Made by a program: the position numbers and the translations under genes. Shown here piece after piece: positions 1 to 5,529 of a DNA stretch of 5,529 nucleotides (position 1 is its first letter; each line of letters starts with the position of its first letter). The stretch comes from Thiomonas sp. Its GTDB lineage: Bacteria; Pseudomonadota; Gammaproteobacteria; Burkholderiales; Burkholderiaceae_C. The notes under the pieces are model-generated. The model had not been told where the DNA came from. It searched no databases and saw only the letters and a list, made by a program, of their open reading frames with translations. The stretch is from NCBI GenBank assembly GCA_027451915.1, contig DAIDHU010000151.1, positions 1 through 5,529 of the forward strand, given 5' to 3'.

Positions 1-594
1 CGAACACAGGCCGTAGGTCGGCTTGATGCCGGTGACCCCGCAGAAGGCCGCCGGCTGGCGGATCGAGCCCCCGGTATCGCTGCCGGTGGCCGCCGGCACC
101 AGGCGCGCCGCCACGGCGGCGGCCGAGCCGCCGGAGGAGCCGCCCGGTACCGCGCGGCTGTCCCAGGGGTTGCGCACCGCGCCGTGGGCCGAGTTCTCGT
201 TGGCCGAGCCCATCGCGAACTCGTCCATGTTGGTCTTGCCAAGGCACACCGCGCCGGCCTCGCGCAGGCGCGCCACCACGGTGGCGTCGAAGGGGCTGCG
301 GTAGCCCTCCAGCATGCGCGAGCCGGCGGTGGAGGGCATGTCGCGGGTGACGAACACGTCCTTGTGGGCCAGGGGCAGGCCCAGCAGCGCGGAGGTCGCG
401 CCGCCGGCGCGCGCGGCGTCGGCGGCCCGTGCGGCCTGCAGCGCGCCCTCGGCGTCCACGTGCAGGAAAGCGCCCAGCGCGGCCTGGCGCTCGATGCGCG
501 CCAGGTGCTCGCCCACCAGTTCCACGCTGGATGCGCGCCCTTCGCGCAGCTCCCGGGCCTGGGAGCGCAGGTCCTGCTCGGCCAGCGCGCTCAT
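1..594 (-). CDS. gatA: Glu-tRNA(Gln)/Asp-tRNA(Asn) amidotransferase subunit A, N-terminal part (cut by left edge)
   Basis: GatA is the amidase subunit of GatCAB. It releases ammonia from glutamine (or asparagine), and GatB uses that ammonia to amidate misacylated Glu-tRNA(Gln) or Asp-tRNA(Asn) in the cytoplasm. The 198 codons in the window show the amidase-signature fold. The catalytic triad is visible: Lys78 in LAHKDV, the cis-Ser Ser153 in PGGSSGGSAAAV, and the nucleophile Ser177 in GSDTGGSIRQP. The 24-residue spacing between the two serines is that of the family. GKTNMDEFAMGSANENSA (residues 119-136) is also typical of GatA. The full protein is usually about 480-500 residues, so roughly 60% lies beyond the left edge. 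The start is the ATG at 594-592. It overlaps the gatC stop as ATGA and has a good GAGGG Shine-Dalgarno sequence 7 nt upstream, inside gatC. No damage is seen. Confidence 0.97.
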   Translation of the reverse strand, partial: MSALAEQDLRSQARELREGRASSVELVGEHLARIERQAALGAFLHVDAEGALQAARAADAARAGGATSALLGLPLAHKDVFVTRDMPSTAGSRMLEGYRSPFDATVVARLREAGAVCLGKTNMDEFAMGSANENSAHGAVRNPWDSRAVPGGSSGGSAAAVAARLVPAATGSDTGGSIRQPAAFCGVTGIKPTYGLCS

Positions 595-899
595 TCCACC
601 ACCCTCGGCACGATGAACATTCCGTCCTGCGCGGCGGCGGCGTTGGATAGCGCCGCCTCGCGCAGCCGGGCCTCGGGCGCTCGCGCCGCATCCTCGCGCA
701 GGCGCAGTGGAAGTTCGCCCAGCACCGCCAGCGGATGGGCCAGGGGCTCCACGCCGGAGGTGTCCACGGCGCGCATCGGCTCCACCACCTGGGTGAAAAA
801 GGCGTTGATCTGTTCGAGCATCTCGGCCTGTTCGGCCGTGTCCAGGCGCAGTCTTGCGAGGCTGGCGATGCGTTGGATGTCGCTGGATTGCAGGGGCAT
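591..899 (-). CDS. gatC: Glu-tRNA(Gln)/Asp-tRNA(Asn) amidotransferase subunit C
   Basis: GatC is the small non-catalytic subunit that wraps around the GatA-GatB interface and stabilises the complex. The product is 102 residues, normal for the family (about 95-100). The first half holds the usual helical segment (SSDIQRIASLARLRLD, then EQAEMLEQINAFFTQVVEPM). The middle has the conserved D-T-S-G-V-E-P-L-A-H-P stretch (residues 46-56), and the protein ends in GMFIVPRVVE, the typical C-terminus that lines GatA. I chose the ATG at 899-897 because the family starts almost directly at the SDIQRIA helix. Two in-frame upstream ATGs (968 and 953) would add an unconserved tail, and the 953 ATG lies inside the proposed -10 box. 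No strong Shine-Dalgarno sequence precedes 899. It is the first gene of the operon and is coupled to gatA by ATGA. Confidence 0.95.
   Translation of the reverse strand: MPLQSSDIQRIASLARLRLDTAEQAEMLEQINAFFTQVVEPMRAVDTSGVEPLAHPLAVLGELPLRLREDAARAPEARLREAALSNAAAAQDGMFIVPRVVE
602..606 (-). promoter_or_regulatory. Shine-Dalgarno of gatA, inside gatC
   Basis: The minus strand reads GAGGG here, 7 nt before the gatA ATG at 594. It lies in the last codons of gatC. Together with the ATGA overlap it supports both direct initiation at gatA and coupling to gatC translation, which would suit subunits needed in a fixed ratio. Confidence 0.7.
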
Positions 900-1060
900 G
901 GCCGGTTTCGACGCGTCCGCGGCGTTTCGCGCGCAGCGGGCAAAAGAGGCCATTGTACGGCCCGTCATCCGGTAACATGTCTGGATTCCCGAAGCTCGAT
1001 TTGCCGCGTCGAGTTGTCGGATCCGTTGCTTATTAACGACGTATTGCCGCCCATTTCGCC
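900..1060. promoter_or_regulatory. Divergent promoter region between gatC and mreB
   Basis: These 161 bp are the only substantial non-coding stretch in the window and separate two divergent operons, so both promoters are expected here. Its right part (about 965-1055) is more AT-rich than the surrounding genes, for example TTATTAACGACGTAT at 1030-1044. I find no convincing paired -35/-10 for mreB. The best guess is a TATTAA hexamer at 1031-1036, with TTGTCG at 1014-1019 too close to serve as its -35. No clear operator, riboswitch or terminator is visible. Confidence 0.6.
952..957 (-). promoter_or_regulatory. Candidate -10 element for gatCA
   Basis: The minus strand reads TACAAT, five of six matches to TATAAT, ending 52 nt before the gatC ATG. 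Transcription would begin near 945 and give a leader of about 45 nt. The -35 is weak: the region about 17-19 bp upstream reads around AGACATGT, with only partial resemblance to TTGACA. The placement is sensible but rests on the -10 alone. Confidence 0.4.
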
Positions 1061-2104
1061 ATGTTCGGACTCTTTCGCCGGTACTTCTCGACCGATCTGG
1101 CCATCGACCTCGGGACCGCCAACACGCTGATCTACGTACGCGGCAAGGGCATCGTGCTCGACGAGCCCTCGGTGGTCGCCATCCGCCATGAAGGCGGGCC
1201 CAATGGCAAGAAGACCATCCAGGCCGTGGGGCGCGAGGCCAAGGCCATGCTGGGCCGCGTGCCCGGCAACATCGAGGCCATCCGCCCGATGAAGGACGGC
1301 GTGATCGCGGATTTCACGGTCACCGAGCAGATGCTCAAGCAGTTCATCAAGATGGTCCACGAGACCACGCTGTTCAAGCCTTCCCCCCGCATCATCATCT
1401 GCGTGCCCTGCGGTTCCACCCAGGTGGAGCGCCGAGCCATCCGCGAATCGGCCCTCGGCGCCGGCGCCAGCGAGGTCTACCTGATCGAGGAACCCATGGC
1501 CGCGGCCATCGGCTCCGGGCTGCCGGTCAGCGAGGCCAGCGGCTCCATGGTGGTGGACATCGGCGGCGGCACCACCGAGGTGGGGGTGATCTCCCTCGGC
1601 GGCATGGTCTACAAGGGCAGCGTGCGCGTGGGCGGGGACAAGTTCGACGAAGCCATCCTGAACTACATCCGGCGCAATTACGGCATGCTGGTGGGCGAGC
1701 CCACGGCGGAGGCGATCAAGAAGGAAATCGGCTCGGCCTTCCCCGGCTCCGAGGTGCGGGAGATGGAAGTCAAGGGCCGCAACCTCTCGGAAGGGGTGCC
1801 GCGCAGTTTCACGATTTCCAGCAATGAAATCCTGGAAGCGCTCACCGACCCCATCAACCACATTGTCTCGGCGGTGAAGAACGCGCTGGAACAGACGCCG
1901 CCGGAACTGGGCGCCGACATCGCCGAGCGCGGCATGATGCTCACCGGCGGCGGCGCGCTGCTGCGCGACCTGGACCGGCTGCTGGCCGAGGAGACCGGGC
2001 TGCCCGTGCTGGTCGCCGAGGACCCCCTGACCTGCGTGGCCCGCGGCTGCGGCATGGCGCTGGAGCGCATGGACCGGCTGGGCACGATTTTCACTTCGGA
2101 GTAA
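1061..2104 (+). CDS. mreB: Rod shape-determining protein MreB (bacterial actin)
   Basis: MreB is a cytoplasmic actin homologue that forms ATP-dependent membrane-bound filaments and guides the elongasome. The product is 347 residues, the standard length. Actin-fold motifs are in order: phosphate-1 DLGTANT (residues 16-22), the EEPMAAAIG connecting segment with Glu143 and Glu144, phosphate-2 DIGGGTTEVGV (166-176), and the adenosine motif TGGGALL (295-301). The N-terminus MFGLFRRYF looks amphipathic, matching the membrane-anchoring helix of Gram-negative MreB. ATG 1061 is the first start in frame, because an in-frame TAA sits at 1034-1036. No purine-rich Shine-Dalgarno sequence is visible before it. 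It is the first gene of the mreBCD-mrdA operon and is followed by a strong hairpin. The gene looks intact. Confidence 0.98.
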   Translation: MFGLFRRYFSTDLAIDLGTANTLIYVRGKGIVLDEPSVVAIRHEGGPNGKKTIQAVGREAKAMLGRVPGNIEAIRPMKDGVIADFTVTEQMLKQFIKMVHETTLFKPSPRIIICVPCGSTQVERRAIRESALGAGASEVYLIEEPMAAAIGSGLPVSEASGSMVVDIGGGTTEVGVISLGGMVYKGSVRVGGDKFDEAILNYIRRNYGMLVGEPTAEAIKKEIGSAFPGSEVREMEVKGRNLSEGVPRSFTISSNEILEALTDPINHIVSAVKNALEQTPPELGADIAERGMMLTGGGALLRDLDRLLAEETGLPVLVAEDPLTCVARGCGMALERMDRLGTIFTSE

Positions 2105-2109
2105 GACTC

Positions 2110-2129
2110 GCACGGGGCACGCCCCGTGC
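2110..2129 (+). repeat. Perfect GC-rich inverted repeat (hairpin) between mreB and mreC
   Basis: GCACGGGGC, AC and GCCCCGTGC form a 20-nt perfect inverted repeat starting 5 nt after the mreB TAA. In RNA it would fold as an 8-bp stem closed by a CACG tetraloop. No T-run follows (the next bases are AGGCGCATCACG), so it is not a canonical intrinsic terminator. It could stabilise the 3' end of an mreB transcript or dampen read-through into mreC. It ends immediately before the mreC Shine-Dalgarno sequence. Confidence 0.75.
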
Positions 2130-2134
2130 AGGCG
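2130..2134 (+). promoter_or_regulatory. Shine-Dalgarno of mreC
   Basis: AGGCG lies 9 nt before the ATG at 2144 and directly abuts the hairpin at 2110-2129. It favours ATG 2144 over the in-frame GTG at 2126, which sits inside the hairpin's 3' arm and has only the hairpin stem upstream. Confidence 0.5.
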
Positions 2135-2143
2135 CATCACGCG

Positions 2144-3046
2144 ATGGCTTTCGCAACCCTGGAGCGCTCCCCGCCGCCGTTTTTCCGGCAAGGACCGTCG
2201 GCGGCTGCCCGGCTTGTGTTCTACGCGGCGCTGTCGCTGCTGGCCATGGCGCTGGACGCTCGCTGGCACCTGCTGGGGCCGCTGCGCCTGGGCATCGACG
2301 TCTCCCTCACGCCAGTGGTGCAGATGGCGCGCAGCCCCTGGCTGGCCTGGAGCGCGCTGAGCAGCCGCGCCGAATCCCTGAACCGCGCGCAGGCCGAGCT
2401 GGCCCTGGCGCAAAAGCGCAACCTGGAGCTGGCGCTGCAGGCCCAGCGCGAAGGCGATCTGGAACGCCAGAACGCGCTGCTGCGCCAATTGCTGCAACTG
2501 CGAGCGGCCGTGCCGGTGCATGCGACCGCCGCGCAGGTCGTCGCGCAGGCTCGCGACCCCTTCTCGCGCAAGCTGCTGCTGGATCGCGGCGCCGCCGCCG
2601 GCATCGAGCCCGGCTCCCCGGTGATCGACGCCCACGGTCTGCTGGGCCAGGTGACCATGCTCTCCCCCCTGGGCGCGCAGGTCACGCTGATCACCGACCG
2701 CGACTCGGCCGTGCCGGTGGAAGTGGCGCGCAACCGCGCGCGCGGCGTGCTGGTGGGCGACGCCGGCACCAGCGCGGGCGGCCTGCAATTGCTGTGGCAG
2801 GCCAACGACGGCGACCTGCGCACGGGCGATGTGCTGGTCACCAGCGGGCTCGACGGGGTCTATCCCGCGGGCCTGGCGGTGGCGCGCATCATCAAGGTCA
2901 CGCGCGAGCCCGATTCGGCCTTCGCCCGCGTGCTGTGCGCGCCGCTGGCGCAGGTCGACGCGGGTCGCTATGTGCTCGTGCTCACCCCGCAGCGCCCGCT
3001 GGCGCCGGCGCCCAAGGTGCCCGCCACGCCGGCGCGCCGGCGATGA
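2144..3046 (+). CDS. mreC: Rod shape-determining protein MreC
   Basis: MreC is a bitopic inner-membrane protein whose periplasmic part binds and activates PBP2 in the elongasome. From ATG 2144 the product is 300 residues, a usual length. Residues 9-17 (SPPPFFRQG) match the short cytoplasmic tail common in betaproteobacterial MreC. A single membrane segment follows at about 22-38, then a Leu/Ala/Gln-rich coiled coil at about 72-120, then the two beta subdomains at about 125-285. These carry family motifs such as DPFSRKLLLDRGAAAGI, VIDAHGLLGQV, ITDRDSAVPVE and TSGLDGVYPAGLAVARI. The tail (282-300) is Pro/Ala/Arg-rich and probably disordered. An in-frame GTG at 2126 would add six residues (MQAHHA), but it is buried in the hairpin, so I prefer 2144. 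The stop TGA overlaps the ATG of a nine-codon mini-ORF. Confidence 0.96.
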   Translation: MAFATLERSPPPFFRQGPSAAARLVFYAALSLLAMALDARWHLLGPLRLGIDVSLTPVVQMARSPWLAWSALSSRAESLNRAQAELALAQKRNLELALQAQREGDLERQNALLRQLLQLRAAVPVHATAAQVVAQARDPFSRKLLLDRGAAAGIEPGSPVIDAHGLLGQVTMLSPLGAQVTLITDRDSAVPVEVARNRARGVLVGDAGTSAGGLQLLWQANDGDLRTGDVLVTSGLDGVYPAGLAVARIIKVTREPDSAFARVLCAPLAQVDAGRYVLVLTPQRPLAPAPKVPATPARRR

Positions 3047-3072
3047 GCGCGGCGGGCGGGGGGCGGGCATGA
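3043..3072 (+). other. Nine-codon mini-ORF bridging mreC and mreD
   Basis: ATG 3043 overlaps the mreC stop as ATGA. The frame encodes MSAAGGGRA and stops at TGA 3070-3072, which overlaps the mreD ATG (3069) as ATGA again. The geometry would let ribosomes finishing mreC reinitiate, translate nine codons and reinitiate at mreD. The peptide itself is low-complexity and probably has no function. The arrangement may be chance in GC-rich sequence, or may reflect a one-base indel in the G-run at 3058-3063 that split the true mreD start from its gene. Confidence 0.35.
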
Positions 3073-3632
3073 ATTCCCTGCGCGGGCCGCGTCCGCCGCG
3101 CTCATCGCCGGCTGAAGCCAGTTCCCGTGGCGAGGTGCTGCTGCTGGCGGTGCGGCCCTGGTTCATCTGGTTCACCCTGGCGGCCGCGCTGGTGGTCGAG
3201 TCCATGCCCGTGGGACGGCGCCCCTGGCTGCCCGATCTGCTGGCCATGACCCTGGTGTTCTGGGTCGTGCACCAGCCCCGCCGGGTGGGCATCGGCGCCG
3301 GTTTCGTGTTCGGCCTGCTGATCGACGCCCAGCACGCGGCGCTTCTGGGCGAGCATGCGCTGGCCTACAGCCTGCTGGCCTTTTTCGCCGTCATGCTGCA
3401 TCGCCGCCTGTTGTGGTTCTCGCTGCATCAGCAGGCGCTGCAGATCCTGCCCCTGTTCGCGGCCGCGCGCCTGCTCGAGTTCCTCGTGGCCATGATGGCC
3501 GGCGGCTCGCCGCCGGGCCTGAGCTACGCGGTGGCGCCGCTGCTGCAGGCGGCGTTGTGGCCCCTGCTGAGCTGGCTCTTGCTGGCCCCGCAGCGGCGCG
3601 CGCCCGCCCCCGACGAGAATCGGCCGCTGTGA
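3069..3632 (+). CDS. mreD: Rod shape-determining protein MreD
   Basis: MreD is a small polytopic inner-membrane protein that works with MreC in the elongasome. The product is 187 residues, slightly long for the family (about 160-175) because of a Pro/Arg/Ser-rich N-terminal stretch (residues 1-22). Hydrophobic segments are seen at about 30-46, 53-68, 74-87, 97-113, 121-143 and 153-173, fitting five to six membrane helices. The diagnostic segment is GFVFGLLIDAQHAALLGEHA (residues 78-97), followed by LAYSLLAF. ATG 3069 is preceded by a G-rich run at 3058-3063 that could act as a weak Shine-Dalgarno sequence about 5 nt away. Other possible starts are GTG 3135, at the beginning of the conserved part, or ATG 3043 if the G-run carries an indel. 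The gene ends in a 4-nt overlap with mrdA. Confidence 0.93.
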   Translation: MNSLRGPRPPRSSPAEASSRGEVLLLAVRPWFIWFTLAAALVVESMPVGRRPWLPDLLAMTLVFWVVHQPRRVGIGAGFVFGLLIDAQHAALLGEHALAYSLLAFFAVMLHRRLLWFSLHQQALQILPLFAAARLLEFLVAMMAGGSPPGLSYAVAPLLQAALWPLLSWLLLAPQRRAPAPDENRPL

Positions 3633-5529
3633 ACAGTCCGGAATTGAAGAACGTCGGGCGCGAACTGCTGCGCTTCCGGCGCCGGCTGCTGCTTGCCGTG
3701 GGCGGCGTGGTGCTGGCCTTCGGGCTGCTCATCGGACGCTGGCTGTGGCTGCAGGTGCTGCGCCACCGTCAATACTCGCTGCAGGCGCGGGACAATCGCG
3801 TGGCCATCGTTCCGGTGCAACCATCGCGGGGGCTGATCGTCGACCGCAACGGCATCGTGCTGGCCGACAATTTCGCCGCCTACACCCTGGAGATCACGCC
3901 CAGCAAGACCGTAGGCCTGGCCGCCACCATCGCCGCGCTGCGCGAGGTGGTGCCGATCTCCCCGCATGACGAGCGCCGCTTCCACGCGCTGCTGGCGCAG
4001 GAGCGCAGCTTCGAGTCCATTCCCATCCGCAGCCGGCTGAGCGATGCCGAGGTTGCGCGCTTCGTGGCGCAGCGCTTTCGCTTTCCCGGCGTGCAGGTGC
4101 ACGCCAGGCTGTTCCGCTCCTACCCCCTGGGCTCCCTGGGCTGCCATGTGATCGGGATGGTCGGGCGCATCAACGCCAGCGAACAGCAGCAACTGCAGGA
4201 CTCCGACCAGGCCGCGAACTACCAGGGGGCCGACCACATCGGCAAGACCGGGGTGGAGCTGGGCTGGGAGCGGCAGCTGCACGGCACCATCGGCTTCGAC
4301 GAGGTGGAGGTGAACGTCGCCGGCAAGCCGGTGCGCAAGCTGCGCAGCAAGCCTCCGGTGCCCGGCAGCACCCTGGTGCTGTCGCTGGACGCGCGCATGC
4401 AAAAGCTGGCCGAGGACCTGTACGGCGACCGCAGCGGGGCCTGCGTGGCGATGGACCCGCGCTCCGGCGAGGTGCTGGTCATGGCCTCCATGCCCACCTT
4501 CGACCCCAACCTGTTCGTCGAGGGCATCGATCCCCAGAACTGGAACCAGCTCAACACCGACCCCCGCCGCCCCCTGCTCGACCGTGTGCTGCGCGGCACC
4601 TTCCCGCCGGGCTCCACCTACAAGCCCTACCTGGCCATGGGTGCGCTCAGCCTGGGGCTGCGCACAGCCAGCTACACCCTGAACGACCCGGGCTTTTTCA
4701 TGCTCGGGCACCACAGGTTCCGCGACGACGTGCCGGGGGGCCACGGCAAGGTGGACATGCACAAGGCCATCGAAGTGTCCTGCGACACGTATTTCTACAT
4801 GGTGGCCAACGACTGGGGCGTGGATGGCATGCACGACTGGACGCGCCACTTCGGATTCGGGCGCCTCAGCGGGGTGGACCTGCCCGGTGAGGTGCGCGGC
4901 ATCCTGCCCTCCAAGGCCTGGAAAAAGCGCGCCTTCAAGACCCCCGCGCTGCAGCGCTGGTATGCCGGCGAGACCATCAGCCTGGGCATCGGCCAGGGCT
5001 ACAACAGCTTCACGCCCATCCAGCTGGCCAACGCGCTGGCCACCTTGGCCAACGGGGGCACGCGATTCAAGCCCCGGGTGGTCCGCATGGTGGAGGACAT
5101 GAGCACGCACCGTTTCGTGGCCACCCCGGTGGAGGTCGCCGAGCGCCTGCGCCTGGACCCCGGCTATTGGCAGGTGGTGCACGACGGCATGGTGGCGGTG
5201 AACTCGGGCAAGCAGGGCACGGCCTACGCGGTGTTCAAGGACGCTCCCTACACCAGCGCGGGCAAGACCGGAACCGCGCAGGTGTTCACGGTGGGACAGC
5301 ACCAGCACTACGACGCCGCCGACCTCGCGCGCCACCTGCTCGACCACGCGCTCTACACGGTGTGGGCCCCGGCCGACAACCCGACCATCTGCGTGGCACT
5401 GATCGTCGAGCACGCGGGCTGGGGCGCCAGTGCCGCCGAGCCCATCGCGCGCAAGCTGATCGACTACCACCTGCTGGGCACCTTGCCCAGCGACGAGGAG
5501 ATCCAGAAGATCTCGGGGCGCAAGCCCAC
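3629..5529 (+). CDS. mrdA: Penicillin-binding protein 2, peptidoglycan DD-transpeptidase (open at right edge)
   Basis: PBP2 crosslinks lateral-wall peptidoglycan with RodA and MreC in the inner membrane and periplasm. The 633 codons present run without a stop. An N-terminal membrane anchor lies at about residues 18-43. The pedestal follows with PSRGLIVDRNGIVLADN (65-81), YPLGSLGCHVIGMVGRIN (165-182) and IGKTGVELGWERQLHG (204-219). The transpeptidase domain has all three active-site motifs: STYK with nucleophile Ser329, SCD (384-386, the PBP2 version of SxN) and KTGTAQ (546-551). The last conserved segment, EPIARKLIDYHLLGT, is reached at about 604-618, so the gene is nearly complete and only a variable tail is missing. 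The start is GTG 3629, overlapping the mreD TGA as GTGA. No in-frame ATG precedes the conserved N-terminus and no strong Shine-Dalgarno sequence is seen, so translational coupling to mreD is likely. Confidence 0.97.
   Translation, partial: MNSPELKNVGRELLRFRRRLLLAVGGVVLAFGLLIGRWLWLQVLRHRQYSLQARDNRVAIVPVQPSRGLIVDRNGIVLADNFAAYTLEITPSKTVGLAATIAALREVVPISPHDERRFHALLAQERSFESIPIRSRLSDAEVARFVAQRFRFPGVQVHARLFRSYPLGSLGCHVIGMVGRINASEQQQLQDSDQAANYQGADHIGKTGVELGWERQLHGTIGFDEVEVNVAGKPVRKLRSKPPVPGSTLVLSLDARMQKLAEDLYGDRSGACVAMDPRSGEVLVMASMPTFDPNLFVEGIDPQNWNQLNTDPRRPLLDRVLRGTFPPGSTYKPYLAMGALSLGLRTASYTLNDPGFFMLGHHRFRDDVPGGHGKVDMHKAIEVSCDTYFYMVANDWGVDGMHDWTRHFGFGRLSGVDLPGEVRGILPSKAWKKRAFKTPALQRWYAGETISLGIGQGYNSFTPIQLANALATLANGGTRFKPRVVRMVEDMSTHRFVATPVEVAERLRLDPGYWQVVHDGMVAVNSGKQGTAYAVFKDAPYTSAGKTGTAQVFTVGQHQHYDAADLARHLLDHALYTVWAPADNPTICVALIVEHAGWGASAAEPIARKLIDYHLLGTLPSDEEIQKISGRKP

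Noticed and set aside
900..968. Longer GatC starting at ATG 968 or 953.
   Set aside because: The added residues are not conserved in GatC, the family starts at the SDIQRIA helix, and ATG 953 would fall within the proposed -10 element.
184..975. Plus-strand open frames across the gatA-gatC region, the longest being 263 codons.
   Set aside because: They lie opposite well-conserved gatA and gatC and have low-complexity Ala/Arg/Gly-rich translations with no family resemblance.
2110..2140. Intrinsic terminator after mreB.
   Set aside because: The hairpin is strong but no T-run follows, and mreC begins within 15 nt as part of the usual operon. I kept it as a hairpin only.
2173..2205. Inverted repeat GCCGCCG / CGGCGGC with a 19-nt loop at the start of mreC.
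   Set aside because: The arms are short GC-repeat sequence in coding DNA with a long loop, and are likely chance at this base composition.
965..3292. Long open frame of 775 codons on the minus strand opposite mreB, mreC and mreD.
   Set aside because: Its translation is rich in His, Gln, Arg, Gly and Ala, as expected from reading GC-rich CTG/GTG/GCC codons in reverse. It shows no recognisable domain, and the plus strand encodes three clearly conserved proteins over the same span.
3524..5470. Long open frame of 648 codons on the minus strand opposite mrdA.
   Set aside because: It has the same His/Gln/Val/Ala-rich antisense composition. The plus strand carries PBP2 with all catalytic motifs, so this is a by-product of GC-rich codon use.

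Overview
The window comes from a high-GC betaproteobacterium, most likely of the order Burkholderiales. I infer this from protein similarity that I recognise by eye (for example the MreB start MFGLFRRYFS-TDLAIDLGTANT), from GC-rich third codon positions, and from gene order. A gatCAB operon diverging from an mreBCD-mrdA operon is an arrangement I associate with that group. No species can be named from the sequence alone.

Layout. Positions 1-899 on the minus strand hold the start of an amidotransferase operon: gatC (591-899), then gatA (from 594, running off the left edge), joined by an ATGA overlap. Positions 900-1060 are a 161-bp divergent intergenic region that must hold the promoters for both directions. 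From 1061 to the right edge the plus strand is a tightly packed cell-shape operon: mreB (1061-2104), mreC (2144-3046), mreD (3069-3632) and mrdA, which encodes PBP2 (3629-5529, frame still open at the edge). mrdA starts at a GTG that overlaps the mreD stop. Essentially the whole window is coding; there is no gene-free stretch over 300 bases, and I see no mobile element, tRNA, rRNA or CRISPR array.

How the genes work together. GatC and GatA, with GatB presumably encoded just beyond the left edge, form the GatCAB enzyme that amidates misacylated Glu-tRNA(Gln) and/or Asp-tRNA(Asn). MreB, MreC, MreD and PBP2 are core parts of the elongasome (Rod complex). Cytoplasmic MreB filaments orient it, MreC and MreD link across the inner membrane, and PBP2 crosslinks new lateral-wall peptidoglycan. 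RodA, the partner glycosyltransferase, would be expected just to the right.

This is a conserved housekeeping locus, and I do not see a previously undescribed system. The details worth a second look are regulatory. They are a strong hairpin between mreB and mreC, a nine-codon mini-ORF that bridges mreC and mreD through ATGA overlaps at both ends beside a G-rich run, an mreB start with no visible Shine-Dalgarno sequence, and a likely zinc site in PBP2.
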